Assembly (NCBI RefSeq): GCF_900215535.1
Contig: NZ_OCND01000009.1
Span: 1 to 64,000 of the forward strand
Direction of reading: 5' to 3'
From: Pseudoxanthomonas wuyuanensis
GTDB lineage: Bacteria > Pseudomonadota > Gammaproteobacteria > Xanthomonadales > Xanthomonadaceae
DNA: 64,000 nucleotides
Made by a program: the position numbers and the translations under genes. The notes under the pieces are model-generated. The model saw nothing but the letters and a program-made list of their open reading frames with translations. It was not told where the DNA came from and did no database searches. Shown here in pieces: positions 28,762 to 38,156 of the stretch. Every line of letters begins with the position of its first letter. Position 1 is the first letter of the stretch.

Positions 28762-30480
28762 GTGAGCGCTGTCGCCACCGAACAAACGCCGCCGGCCACT
28801 GCCGACGAACGCATCGTCCAGGCGCTGCTGGCCAAAGGCCGGTTGAAAGAGTCGGATCTGGTGCGCGCGCGCCGCCTGCATGAGGAAACCGGCGGCAGCC
28901 TGTTGTCGCTGCTGGCCCGGCTGGGGCTGGTGTCCGAACGCGACCATGCCGAGACCGCGGCAGAAGTGCTGTCGCTGCCGCTGGTCAGCGCCCGCGACGT
29001 GGCCGAGGTCGCTCCCGAGTCGGTGACGCTGTCGCCACGCTTCCTGAAACAGTTCCATGTCTGCCCGGTCAGCGAGGATGAGCGGTTCATCGACCTGCTG
29101 ATGGCCGACCCGCAGGACGGCTACGCCATCGATGCGGTGCAGCTGGCGACCTCGCGCCAGGTGCGTCCGCAGGTGGCGTTGCGTTCGGAAATCGACGATC
29201 TGATCGAACGCTATTACGGCCAGGGCCGCAGCGCGATGGGCACCATCGTCGAGAACGCCGATGGCGAGGCAACCGGCGATCTCGACGATGTCGAGCACCT
29301 GCGCGATCTGGCTTCCGAAGCGCCGGTGATCCGGCTGGTCAATCTGGTCATCCAGCGTGCGGTGGAACTGCGCGCCTCCGACGTGCATATCGAACCGTTC
29401 GAGAACCGCCTGAAAGTGCGCTATCGGGTCGATGGCGTGCTGGAGGAGGGCGAGAGCCCGCCGGCCAATCTGACCGCGGCGGTCATCAGCCGCATCAAGA
29501 TCATGGCCAAGTTGAACATCGCCGAGCGCCGCTTGCCGCAGGATGGTCGCATCATGCTGCGGGTGCAGGGCAAGGAACTGGATCTGCGCGTGTCCAGCGT
29601 GCCCACCGCGCATGGCGAATCGGTGGTGATGCGCCTGCTGGATCGGGAAACGGTGGTGTTCGATTTCCACCGGCTCGGCTTTACCGACAGTTTCCTGCCG
29701 CAGTTCCAGAAAGTGCTGGAGCAGCCGCACGGCATCCTGCTGGTGACCGGCCCGACCGGGTCGGGCAAGACCACCACGCTGTACACCGCGCTGAGCAAGC
29801 TCAACACCAGCGACGTCAAGATCATCACCGTCGAGGACCCGGTCGAATACCAGATCGAAGGCATCAACCAGATCCAGGTCAAGCCGCAGATCGGACTGGA
29901 TTTCGCCAACGCGCTGCGCAGCATCGTGCGCCAGGATCCGGACATCATCATGATCGGCGAAATGCGCGATCTGGAGACCGCACGCATCGCCATCCAGTCG
30001 GCGTTGACCGGCCACCTGGTGCTGTCCACGCTGCATACCAACAATGCGGCCGGTGGCATCACCCGTATGCTCGACATGGGCGTGGAGGACTATCTGCTGA
30101 CCTCCACCGTCAACGGCATCCTGGCCCAGCGCCTGGTGCGCCGGCTGGAGTCGTCGCATGCCGAGCGTTATCCAGCATCGCCGGAGGAAATCGAAAAGTT
30201 CGGCTTGCGCCGCTTCCAGCCCGACGGCGAGATTTTCCTGTACCGTCCGCGCGCATCGGCCATCGCGCCGACCGGTTATCTGGGCCGTACCACGATCATC
30301 GAGTTCCTGGTGATGAACGATGAACTGCGCCGCGCGGTGATGCGCCACGCCGGCATGGGCGAACTGGAGCAACTCGCCCGCCAGTCCGGCATGCGCACCA
30401 TGTACGAAGACGGCATCATCAAGGCGTTGGCCGGGCAGACGACGATAGAGGAAGTGTTACGGGTCACCGAGGACGCTTGA
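28762..30480 (+). CDS. xpsE: Type II secretion ATPase (GspE/XpsE)
   Basis: This 572-residue cytoplasmic ATPase drives pseudopilus assembly in type II secretion. Domains in order are an N1E region, an N2E region, and a RecA-like ATPase with Walker A GPTGSGKTTT at about residues 330-339. The Asp box ITVEDPVEYQIEGINQ, Walker B RQDPDIIMIGEMRD and His box LSTLHTNNAAGGITRM are also present. The usual CxxC...CxxC zinc motif before the C-terminal region is missing; the corresponding loop (EKFGLRRFQPDGEIFLYRP) has no Cys. The start is GTG 28762 with a GGGAG 7 bp upstream. It lies 87 bp after purL and is separated from xpsF by two non-machinery genes. Confidence 0.95.
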   Translation: MSAVATEQTPPATADERIVQALLAKGRLKESDLVRARRLHEETGGSLLSLLARLGLVSERDHAETAAEVLSLPLVSARDVAEVAPESVTLSPRFLKQFHVCPVSEDERFIDLLMADPQDGYAIDAVQLATSRQVRPQVALRSEIDDLIERYYGQGRSAMGTIVENADGEATGDLDDVEHLRDLASEAPVIRLVNLVIQRAVELRASDVHIEPFENRLKVRYRVDGVLEEGESPPANLTAAVISRIKIMAKLNIAERRLPQDGRIMLRVQGKELDLRVSSVPTAHGESVVMRLLDRETVVFDFHRLGFTDSFLPQFQKVLEQPHGILLVTGPTGSGKTTTLYTALSKLNTSDVKIITVEDPVEYQIEGINQIQVKPQIGLDFANALRSIVRQDPDIIMIGEMRDLETARIAIQSALTGHLVLSTLHTNNAAGGITRMLDMGVEDYLLTSTVNGILAQRLVRRLESSHAERYPASPEEIEKFGLRRFQPDGEIFLYRPRASAIAPTGYLGRTTIIEFLVMNDELRRAVMRHAGMGELEQLARQSGMRTMYEDGIIKALAGQTTIEEVLRVTEDA

Positions 30481-30556
30481 GAACCTGCCCAAATCTTGCT
30501 GCGCTACCAACTGGCCGGTTTCGCGATAGACGTTGAACAGATCCTGAGAAGAAAAA

Positions 30557-30579
30557 CCCGGCCGGAGCCGGGCTTTTCT
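30557..30579. terminator. Bidirectional terminator between xpsE and the adhesin gene
   Basis: A stem CCCGGC/GCCGGG with a 4-nt loop (30557-30572) has a T-rich run to the right and an A-run to the left. It can end both the rightward xpsE transcript and the leftward adhesin transcript. Confidence 0.8.
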
Positions 30580-30601
30580 TTTCGAGGCTACGCGAACCGA
30601 G

Positions 30602-33600
30602 TTACAGGTCGATACCGAAACCCACGCCGGCGGATTTCTCGTCGCCGCTGAACGCGCCGCCGATGCTGAAGGAGGCGCGTTCGCCGATTGGTTTGGCATA
30701 GCCCACCGACAACGCATTCTCGCCGTTCTGCCAGCCGGCACCCACCGCGACGCGGCCGCGCGGACTGCGGCTGCCGGCGGCATTGATGGCCATGTTCAAC
30801 ATCGCCGAACTCATCGCCCCCATCTTGTCCAGCCGCTGGTCCTGTTGCGAGAAGCGGCGGTCGACATCGCTGCGGAACGCGTTGAAGTCGTCTTCCAGCG
30901 CCATCACCCTGAAATCGGTGTAGGCGTTGGCGCTGGTCAGCGTCTGCGTGGCGGTATTGTCGGCATAGGCCTGTGCGCTGCTCAGCGTGGCCGCGTCGCC
31001 GGCGTCGGCGTAGCCCGCGGCAGCGACCGGCACCTCCTCGCTGGCGTTGGCCGCTACCGCCTGCTGGCCATCGTTGGCCGACTGCGGGGACGCTCCGGTC
31101 GTTGCCGGACCTGCACCGCCTGCGCTTTGCACGTTCTGGGAAGCGGTGCCGCCGGCGGCGACCTTGGCCTGGCCGCTTTGCGCAGGCGGTGTCGCGGTCG
31201 CGCCAGGATTCGCATTTTCGAACTTGCCGAACAACTCTGTCAGCTTGGCATCGACGGCGGTAAACGCTGCGCCGACATTGTTGTAGACACTGCCCTGGAT
31301 CGAATAGCTCGGCGCGATGAAGACTCCGCCGGAGAAGCCTGCTCCGCCGCCCAATGCACTGGCCATGAAGCTGACCTGCGACAGGTTGACCGCATCGGTA
31401 GCTTCGGTTGCGGCGGCGACGTTGACGATCTGGCGTTCGCTGCCGGTATCGCCGACCGAGACGGTGTTGTCGCGGTCGTTCCAGGAGTTGGCGCCGATCG
31501 CCACGCTGTTGTTTGCGGCGGCCACCGAGTTGACGCCCACCGCCACGCTGTCGTCGCCATCGGCATAGCTGTTGTGGCCCAGTGCGGTGCTGTAGTCGCC
31601 GGTCGCCCAGGCGCCGTTGCCGAAAGCCGATCCTCCCAGTCCGCTGGCGCGCGTATTGATCAAGCCAAAGAACGTGGTGCCGCCCACGGCGGTGCTCTCT
31701 TCGCCACCGGCCGACGCGCCTTCGCCCACGGCGGTGGATCCGCTGCCGCCGGCATCGGCGCCGTAGCCGAACGCGGAAGAAAAATCGCCGCCCGCGCTGC
31801 TGTAACCGCCCATCGTGGTGGACGCCAGTCCGGACGCGTCGCTGCGGAAGCCCACCGCAGTGGCCTGGGTATTCGAAGCCGCGGCTTCGGTGCCTAGCGC
31901 GTTGGCATAGGCGCCGGAAGCGTTGGCACCCGCGCCGACGGCAGTGGCGCCGGCTTCACTGGCAGTGGCGCTGGCGCCCAAAGCAGTGGCGTCTTCGCCC
32001 GTAGCCTGGGCTTCGGCACCGGTAGCGGTGCTGTTCTCCCCGCTGGCCAGGGCATTGAAGCCGGTGGCGGAGCTGAACTCGCCCAGGGCGAAGGCGCCGG
32101 AGCCGGTGGCGGTGGCGCCGGTGCCGTCGGCCAGTGCGGATGAACCGGAGGCGGTGGCGTAGTCGCCGTTGGCGGTGGCGTCATCGCTGCCGTCGCCCAG
32201 GCCATTGGCCTTGAAGTAGCGGGTGGCATTCTCGGAGGCTTCGGCCACGGCGGTGAGCTGGTCCAGGTTGACCGCGTCGGTGCCTTCGGTGCCGGCGGCG
32301 ACGTTGGCGATTTGCCGTTCGTTGCCGGCGCTGCCGACCGAGACGGTGTCTTCGCGGTCGGCGACCGAGTCGCCGCCGATGGCCACACTGTTGTCGGCGG
32401 TGGCCGAGGCCAGGTTGCCCAGGGCCACGCTGTTGAAGCCCGGACTCCAGGCGCCGCCGCCCACCGCTACCGAGTAGTCGCCGGAAGCTTCGGTCGGCAG
32501 CAAGCCGAAGAACGCGCCGCCGACGGCGACCGAGTTGTCGCCGCTGGCAATCGAGTTGGCGCCCAGGGCGGTGGCGTCGTAGTTGCTGGCCACGGCGCCA
32601 AAACCCAGCGCGGTGGCACTGTCCAGACTCGCTTCAGCGCCATAGCCGAAGGCCGAGGCGCCGAAGGCCGAGGCGCTACTGTAGCCGCCGACGGCAGTGC
32701 CGGCGATGCCGGAGGCCTCGCTGCGGAAGCCGGTGGCGGTGGCCTGGAGGCCGGAAGCGGCCGCTTCGGTGCCCGTTGCGGTCGAGTAGGCACCGGAAGC
32801 AGCAGCCCCCGCACCGGTGGCGGTGGCACCGACTTCGCCAGCAACCGCGCCTGCGCCCACCGCAGTCGCATCATCGGCCGAGGCTTCGGTGCTGGCATAG
32901 ACCGGATTGCCGTCTTCATCGAGCAGCGGATTGCCGTCGGCATCGAACAACTGGCGCTGACCGCCCAGTGCGGTGGCGCTGGCGCCGGTGGCTTGCGCTC
33001 CGGCGCCGTTGGCCACGCTGTTCTCCCCACTGGCCAGGGCATTGAAGCCGGTGGCGGAGCTGAACTCGCCTAGGGCGAAGGCGCCGGAGCCGGTGGCGGT
33101 GGCGCCGGTGCCGTCGGCCAGTGCGGATGAACCGGAGGCGGTGGCGTAGTCGCCGTTGGCGGTGGCGTCATCGCTGCCGTCGCCCAGGCCATTGGCCTTG
33201 AAGTAGCGGGTGGCGTTCTCGGAGGCTTCGGCCACGGCGGTGAGCTGGTCCAGGTTGACCGCGTCGGTGCCTTCGGTGCCGGCGGCGACGTTGGCGATTT
33301 GCCGTTCGTTGCCGGCGCTGCCGACCGAGACGGTGTCTTCGCGGTCGGCAACCGAGTCGCCGCCGATGGCCACACTGTTGTCGGCGGTGGCCGAGGCCAG
33401 GTTGCCCAGGGCCACGCTGTTGAAGCCCGGACTCCAGGCGCCGCCGCCCACCGCTACCGAGTAGTCGCCGGAAGCTTCGGTCGGCAGCAAGCCGAAGAAC
33501 GCGCCGCCGACGGCGACCGAGTTGTAACCGCTCGAAAGCGATCCCGATCCTACGGCGGTACTATCGCCGCCGCTCGCTTCGGCGCCATAACCGAAAGCCG

Positions 33601-34318
33601 AGTCCAGCGTGCCCGCGGCAATGCTGTAGCTGCCGAAAGAAGCGGAACCTGCACCGGCGGCGGTGCTGTTGTAGCCGGCTGCGAGCGACTGCAATCCGCT
33701 TGCGGCAGACCCGTTGCCGAACGCGGAGGAATAACCGCCGGTGGCCGAGGCCTGCGCGCCTACCGCAGTGGACGCGGTGCCCGCAGCGATCGCCTGGCTG
33801 CCGGTGGCGGTGCTGTTGCCGCCGCTGGCCTGGCTGTAGCTGCCCACCGCGGTCGCGCCTTCCTGCGCGGCCCGGCTCTGGTAGCCCAATGCGGTGGCAT
33901 GAACCGCGGTGGCGCTGGCGTACCCGCCAATGGCGGTTGCGCCTTTCCGGTTGGCGACGCTGCGGTAACCGACGGCAACCGCATCTTCGCCGGAAGCGTC
34001 GACTTCGCGTCCGCAGGAGACGGCATTCTTGCCGGCGTTGGCGCTGGGCACTGGCTTGCCCCTGGCGTCCACGCAGAACACGGCAGAGCTGGAATTGGGT
34101 TGCGCCTGCGGCGGCTTCTGGATCTTGTCCTTATCGCGTGCGGCGGCGGAAGCCGTCAGAAACAGACTGCCGATAGCCAGCGCCAGCGCGGTAACGCCAG
34201 CACCGGTGCGGGTGCGCATCGCGCTGCCGAGCGTGCCTTGGGGGCGTTTTGCGAATTCGGATGCGACGACCAGCATGCCGAGCGACCGGTTCCAAACTTT
34301 GCTGTAAATCCTGTTCAT
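30602..34318 (-). CDS. YadA-like trimeric autotransporter adhesin
   Basis: This 1238-residue type V secreted adhesin has an extended signal peptide region (MNRIYSKVWNRSLGMLVVAS, the ESPR motif) and a signal peptide ending near ASAA. Many head repeats of the form S/TAxGxxS/AxA follow, typical of YadA beta-roll heads. Neck motifs DAVNLDQL occur near residues 354 and 683, and DAVNLSQV near 976. A short coiled-coil stalk and a YadA anchor (about the last 95 residues) form the C-terminus. Two regions of about 168 residues (about 264-432 and 593-761) are almost identical. Two Cys near the N-terminus (VFCVDARG, VSCGREVD) are unusual for this class. AAGGA precedes the ATG. Confidence 0.95.
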   Translation of the reverse strand: MNRIYSKVWNRSLGMLVVASEFAKRPQGTLGSAMRTRTGAGVTALALAIGSLFLTASAAARDKDKIQKPPQAQPNSSSAVFCVDARGKPVPSANAGKNAVSCGREVDASGEDAVAVGYRSVANRKGATAIGGYASATAVHATALGYQSRAAQEGATAVGSYSQASGGNSTATGSQAIAAGTASTAVGAQASATGGYSSAFGNGSAASGLQSLAAGYNSTAAGAGSASFGSYSIAAGTLDSAFGYGAEASGGDSTAVGSGSLSSGYNSVAVGGAFFGLLPTEASGDYSVAVGGGAWSPGFNSVALGNLASATADNSVAIGGDSVADREDTVSVGSAGNERQIANVAAGTEGTDAVNLDQLTAVAEASENATRYFKANGLGDGSDDATANGDYATASGSSALADGTGATATGSGAFALGEFSSATGFNALASGENSVANGAGAQATGASATALGGQRQLFDADGNPLLDEDGNPVYASTEASADDATAVGAGAVAGEVGATATGAGAAASGAYSTATGTEAAASGLQATATGFRSEASGIAGTAVGGYSSASAFGASAFGYGAEASLDSATALGFGAVASNYDATALGANSIASGDNSVAVGGAFFGLLPTEASGDYSVAVGGGAWSPGFNSVALGNLASATADNSVAIGGDSVADREDTVSVGSAGNERQIANVAAGTEGTDAVNLDQLTAVAEASENATRYFKANGLGDGSDDATANGDYATASGSSALADGTGATATGSGAFALGEFSSATGFNALASGENSTATGAEAQATGEDATALGASATASEAGATAVGAGANASGAYANALGTEAAASNTQATAVGFRSDASGLASTTMGGYSSAGGDFSSAFGYGADAGGSGSTAVGEGASAGGEESTAVGGTTFFGLINTRASGLGGSAFGNGAWATGDYSTALGHNSYADGDDSVAVGVNSVAAANNSVAIGANSWNDRDNTVSVGDTGSERQIVNVAAATEATDAVNLSQVSFMASALGGGAGFSGGVFIAPSYSIQGSVYNNVGAAFTAVDAKLTELFGKFENANPGATATPPAQSGQAKVAAGGTASQNVQSAGGAGPATTGASPQSANDGQQAVAANASEEVPVAAAGYADAGDAATLSSAQAYADNTATQTLTSANAYTDFRVMALEDDFNAFRSDVDRRFSQQDQRLDKMGAMSSAMLNMAINAAGSRSPRGRVAVGAGWQNGENALSVGYAKPIGERASFSIGGAFSGDEKSAGVGFGIDL
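32034..32538. repeat. Internal duplication of the adhesin gene, copy A
   Basis: This 505-bp block is nearly identical (I noticed about four substitutions) to 33021-33525, offset by exactly 987 bp (329 codons). It encodes head repeats, one neck and the start of the next head. Confidence 0.9.
33021..33525. repeat. Internal duplication of the adhesin gene, copy B
   Basis: This is the partner of 32034-32538. The sequence between the copies encodes different head repeats, including a loop ending QRQLFDADGNPLLDEDGN, so the unit is not a simple tandem array. Confidence 0.9.
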
Positions 34319-34922
34319 GAGTACGTCCTTGGCTTGGGGTTTTACGGGGGAATGCGATGGCGCCGGACTCCCTGCGGGAGCCGGTTGGTTGCGTAGCTGA
34401 CTTCAGGAGGTAATGCGGCGATCTACGCGCAGCGGGAATACAAGAGTGAAGATCGCAGGCACGGAGCCGCGTGGCGCAAGACGCGCCGGCGGAAAAGAAA
34501 CGGATGGGGAATCGTGCGAAGCGTGCGGCAGGCGCGCAGGGAATGTTGCGGTGCGCAAGCAGGCACCGACAGCGAATTCCATATCAGGCAACCGGCGAAA
34601 CGTCGCGGTGCCAACCCATTCCCGCATGCCCCTTTCCCCTTTCCCGAGGTGAAACAGAATCTCCATGCGGTCCAACAGTACATGCGCGCAGTGGCAAACG
34701 CGAGAGGATTTGCTACGTTAGGCGAATCGACATTCGCAGATGAATTCAAGTGTTAACGCTGCGTCATTGCCGCGTGTAGACGGCGTGAAGAATGCTCGAT
34801 GGCAGGTGGTGGGGATGCCTGCCGATGTTGCTTGAAGTGGCAAGGGCAAGCGTTTGATCGATCGCGTTGTCGCGTTCGATCGGACGAGCTCTTTCTTTCC
34901 TGTCAGACACGGAGCAAGTCAA
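34319..34922. other. 604-bp divergent region, adhesin / protease
   Basis: No gene is supported here; short open frames lack ribosome sites and known domains. It must hold the promoters for the leftward adhesin and the rightward protease. An inverted GATCGA/TCGATC pair lies at about 34857-34882, some 40 bp before the protease start. Composition is less GC-biased than in the flanking genes. Confidence 0.5.
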
Positions 34923-36728
34923 GTGAAACTTCAGAATCGCAGCAATCGTAAACACCGCAACGCCTTGATGTCGGCCATGTTGCTGGCATTGGCATGCAGC
35001 GCCTCAGGCGCTTTCGCCGCCGACGCTTCCAGGATCGGCACGTCCGGTCTGGAGGACGGCGGCAACTACGACCGTTTTATCGTCAAGTATCGCGACGGCA
35101 GCATCGCCTCCGGCAATTCCGCCGGGTTGCAGCAATCGCTCAACTCGGCCCTGAGCGGCGCCGGACTGGGCGCGGCCGCGAAAGGGCGCTCTGCCGTTGC
35201 CGCCGCCAAGCTGCGGCGCATGGCCACCGGCGCGGATGTGATCAGAACCTCGCGCAAGCTGGATCGGGTGGAGGCGGAAAACCTGATGCGCCAACTGGCT
35301 GTGGACCCGGACGTACTGTACGTGGAAGTCGATGCGATGCGTACGCGCAATCTGGTCCCCAACGATACCTACTACGCTCAGTATCAATGGCACTTCAAGG
35401 ATCCGGTTGGCGGCATCAATCTGCCGGCGGCCTGGGACAACGCCACCGGCGCCGGCGTGGTGGTGGCGGTGCTGGATACCGGCATCACTCCGCACAGCGA
35501 CATGGATGCCAATATTTTGCCGGGCTACGACTTCATCAGCGATACCTTCGTTTCCCGCGACGGCGATCTGCGCGATCCCAATCCGCTGGATGAAGGCGAC
35601 TGGAATCCGGTTGCGGGCGAATGCTATGCCGGTTCGCCGGTGCAGGACAGCAGTTGGCATGGCACTCACGTCGCCGGCACGATTGCCGAAGTCACCAACA
35701 ACGCCAAGGGCATGGCCGGCGGCGCGTTCGACGCCAAGGTAGTGCCGGTACGCGTGCTCGGCCGTTGCGGCGGCTATACCTCGGATATCGCCGATGCGGT
35801 GATCTGGGCTTCCGGTGGAACGGTGGCCGGAGTGCCGGCCAATGCCAATCCCGCCGAAGTGATCAACCTGAGCCTCGGCGGTTCCGGCGCATGCAGCCAG
35901 ACCGAACAGGCCGCGTTCGATACCGCCATTGCCAATGGTTCCACCGTGGTCGTTGCGGCCGGCAATTCCGCGGCCAACGCCGCCAACTATTCGCCGGCCA
36001 GTTGCAACGGCGTGATCACGGTGGCCGCCACCCGCATCACCGGCGGCATCGCTTCGTATTCCAACTATGGCGACGTGGTCGAGATCTCGGCGCCGGGCGG
36101 CGGCGGCAGCGTCGACGGCAATCCTGGCGGTTATGTGTGGTCGGCCGGCAACGCCGGCACCACGGTGCCGACCACCGAGACCTATTTCGGCATGGGCGGC
36201 ACTTCGATGGCGGCGCCGCATGTGGCCGCGGTGGTAGCGCTGATGCAGAGCGTGGCCGAGACGCCGTTGACGCCGTCGGAAGTGGCGGCGACGCTGCAGG
36301 CCACCGCGCGTCCGTTCCCGGTAGCGCCTCCGGCCAACCGGCCCATCGGCGCCGGTATCGTCGATGCGGCCGCGGCGGTGGAGGCGGTCATCGGCGGCGG
36401 CGAACCGCCGACCGCCACCCCGCTGACCAACAACGTTGCCGTTGGCGGCAATTCGGGCGCCGCGAATGCGTCGATCAAGTATGCGCTGGAGGTGCCGGCC
36501 GGCGCCACCAAACTGTCGTTCGTCAGTTTCGGAGGCAGCGGCAACGCCGACCTGTACGTCAAGTTCGGCAGCGAGGCCGATGCGTCCAGCTACGACTTCC
36601 GCTCGGTCCGCCCCGGCAATACCGAAACGGTCAACATCGCCAAGCCGAAGGCCGGTACCTACTACGTCACCCTGGTCGGCAAGACCGCGTTCAGCAACGT
36701 CAGCATCCGCGGCAGCTTCAAGCCGTAA
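34923..36728 (+). CDS. Secreted S8 subtilisin-like serine protease with PPC domain
   Basis: This 601-residue protein starts at GTG 34923, with GGAG upstream. It has a signal peptide ending near FAADA and a prodomain of about 115 residues. The catalytic triad is Asp in VAVLDTGITPHSD, His in SWHGTHVAGTIA and Ser in GGTSMAAPHVAAVVALM. The C-terminal 100 residues form a bacterial pre-peptidase (PPC) domain with ADLYVKFG and GTYYVTLVG. It resembles extracellular proteases of Xanthomonas and Lysobacter, which usually leave the cell by type II secretion. It lies between xpsE and xpsF, so it is a likely Xps substrate; this is inference from position and type. Confidence 0.94.
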   Translation: MKLQNRSNRKHRNALMSAMLLALACSASGAFAADASRIGTSGLEDGGNYDRFIVKYRDGSIASGNSAGLQQSLNSALSGAGLGAAAKGRSAVAAAKLRRMATGADVIRTSRKLDRVEAENLMRQLAVDPDVLYVEVDAMRTRNLVPNDTYYAQYQWHFKDPVGGINLPAAWDNATGAGVVVAVLDTGITPHSDMDANILPGYDFISDTFVSRDGDLRDPNPLDEGDWNPVAGECYAGSPVQDSSWHGTHVAGTIAEVTNNAKGMAGGAFDAKVVPVRVLGRCGGYTSDIADAVIWASGGTVAGVPANANPAEVINLSLGGSGACSQTEQAAFDTAIANGSTVVVAAGNSAANAANYSPASCNGVITVAATRITGGIASYSNYGDVVEISAPGGGGSVDGNPGGYVWSAGNAGTTVPTTETYFGMGGTSMAAPHVAAVVALMQSVAETPLTPSEVAATLQATARPFPVAPPANRPIGAGIVDAAAAVEAVIGGGEPPTATPLTNNVAVGGNSGAANASIKYALEVPAGATKLSFVSFGGSGNADLYVKFGSEADASSYDFRSVRPGNTETVNIAKPKAGTYYVTLVGKTAFSNVSIRGSFKP

Positions 36729-36758
36729 ACCGCAAGCGTATCGACTGTGCAAGCCTTG

Positions 36759-36795
36759 GCGGCACCCCCGGCAGTCCGGGGTGCCGCGTTTGCGA
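36759..36795 (+). terminator. Probable terminator after the protease gene
   Basis: A strong GC hairpin (GGCACCCC paired with GGGGTGCC around a GGCAGTCC-type loop) lies about 30 bp after the stop codon. It is followed by only a short TTT run. Confidence 0.5.
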
Positions 36796-36867
36796 TGTGC
36801 CGCCCCCGATTGGCGCACAAGTGCCCTAGTGCGGTAACTTGACGACCCCTTGCCGCGACCCGCGCAG

Positions 36868-38085
36868 ATGCCGCTATACCGCTACAAAGCCCTGAATTCG
36901 CGCGGCGAAGTGATGGATGGCCAGATGGAGGCCGGCAGCGATGCCGAGGTGGTGACGCGGCTGCAGGAACAGGGCCATCTGCCGATGGAAGCGCGGCTGG
37001 CCTCCGAATCCGGCGCCGGCCCGTCATGGCGCAGCCTGCTGTCGCCGAAGGCTTTCTCCGGCGAGCGGCTGGTGCAGTTCACCCAGCAACTGGCCACCCT
37101 GCTGGGCGCCGGGCAGCCGCTGGACCGGTCGTTGTCGATCCTGTTGGACCTGCCGGAAGACGACAAGGCGCGCGGGATCATCTCCGACATCCGCGACGCC
37201 GTGCGCAGCGGCGCGCCGCTGTCGACGGCGCTGGAGCGGCAGCACGGCCTGTTCACCCGGCTCTACATCAACATGGTGCGCGCCGGCGAGGCCGGCGGCA
37301 GCCTGCACGACACCCTGCAACGGCTGGCCGACTACCTGGAACGCAGCCGCGCATTGCGCGGCCGGGTCATCAACGCGCTGATCTATCCGGCCATCCTGTT
37401 GGTGGTGGTATCGCTGGCGCTGCTGTTCCTGATGGGCTACGTGGTACCGCAGTTCGCGGCGATGTACGAAAGCCTGGACGTGGCCCTGCCCTGGTTCACC
37501 CGCGGCGTGCTGTGGCTGGGTCTGCTGGTGCGCGACTGGTGGCCGCTGCTGGTGGCGGTGCCGGCGCTGCTGCCGTGGTGGCTGGATCGCAAGCGCCGGG
37601 ATCCGGCATTCCGCGATCGCCTGGACGCCTGGCTGCTGCGGCAGAAGCTGGTGGGACCGCTGATCGCCAAGCTGGAAACCTCAAGGCTGGCGCGGACGCT
37701 GGGCACGCTGTTGCGCAATGGCGTGCCGTTGCTGGGCGCGTTGGGTATCGCCCGCAATGTGCTGGGCAACCGTGCGTTGTCGGCCGATGTCGAAAAGGCT
37801 GCCGAGGACGTCAAGAACGGTCACGGCCTGTCGGTATCGTTGGGCAAGGGCAAGCGTTTCCCGCGGCTGGCGCTGCAGATGATCCAGGTCGGCGAGGAGT
37901 CCGGTGCGCTGGACAGCATGCTGCTGAAGACCGCCGACACCTTCGAACAGGAGACCAGCCAGGCCATGGACAGGTTGCTGGCCGCCCTGGTGCCCGTCAT
38001 CACCCTGGTGTTGGCGGCGGTGGTGGGAATGGTGATCATCGCCGTGCTGGTGCCGCTGTACGACCTGACCAACGCCATCGGATAG
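36868..38085 (+). CDS. xpsF: Type II secretion inner-membrane protein GspF/XpsF
   Basis: The 405-residue polytopic protein is the inner-membrane platform component contacted by the GspE ATPase. The start MPLYRYKALNSRGE is the canonical GspF beginning; an in-frame TTG at 36850 is less likely. Two copies of the T2SSF domain are visible (about 75-190 and 275-395), each ending in a membrane helix. Conserved cores are FTQQLATLLGAGQPLDRSL and LARTLGTLLRNGVPLLGAL. It is the first gene of the compact xpsF-D operon. Confidence 0.95.
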   Translation: MPLYRYKALNSRGEVMDGQMEAGSDAEVVTRLQEQGHLPMEARLASESGAGPSWRSLLSPKAFSGERLVQFTQQLATLLGAGQPLDRSLSILLDLPEDDKARGIISDIRDAVRSGAPLSTALERQHGLFTRLYINMVRAGEAGGSLHDTLQRLADYLERSRALRGRVINALIYPAILLVVVSLALLFLMGYVVPQFAAMYESLDVALPWFTRGVLWLGLLVRDWWPLLVAVPALLPWWLDRKRRDPAFRDRLDAWLLRQKLVGPLIAKLETSRLARTLGTLLRNGVPLLGALGIARNVLGNRALSADVEKAAEDVKNGHGLSVSLGKGKRFPRLALQMIQVGEESGALDSMLLKTADTFEQETSQAMDRLLAALVPVITLVLAAVVGMVIIAVLVPLYDLTNAIG

Positions 38086-38156
38086 CCGTACGTCCCGGCC
38101 GGGGGATGCCCCGCCCCACACCCAACAACCCATTCAGAAACGACGGTACACACTCT

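Noticed and set aside
27616..30372. 918-codon leftward open frame across purL and xpsE
   Set aside because: Spans two unrelated well-identified genes on the other strand and shows no protein features.
30602..34318. Repeats in the adhesin gene as a possible CRISPR array
   Set aside because: Repeats are coding, of variable length, and belong to YadA head motifs; no regular repeat-spacer spacing and no cas genes.
34413..34756. Overlapping small open frames between the adhesin and protease genes
   Set aside because: No ribosome site, atypical codon usage and no domain; the region is better explained as a divergent promoter region.
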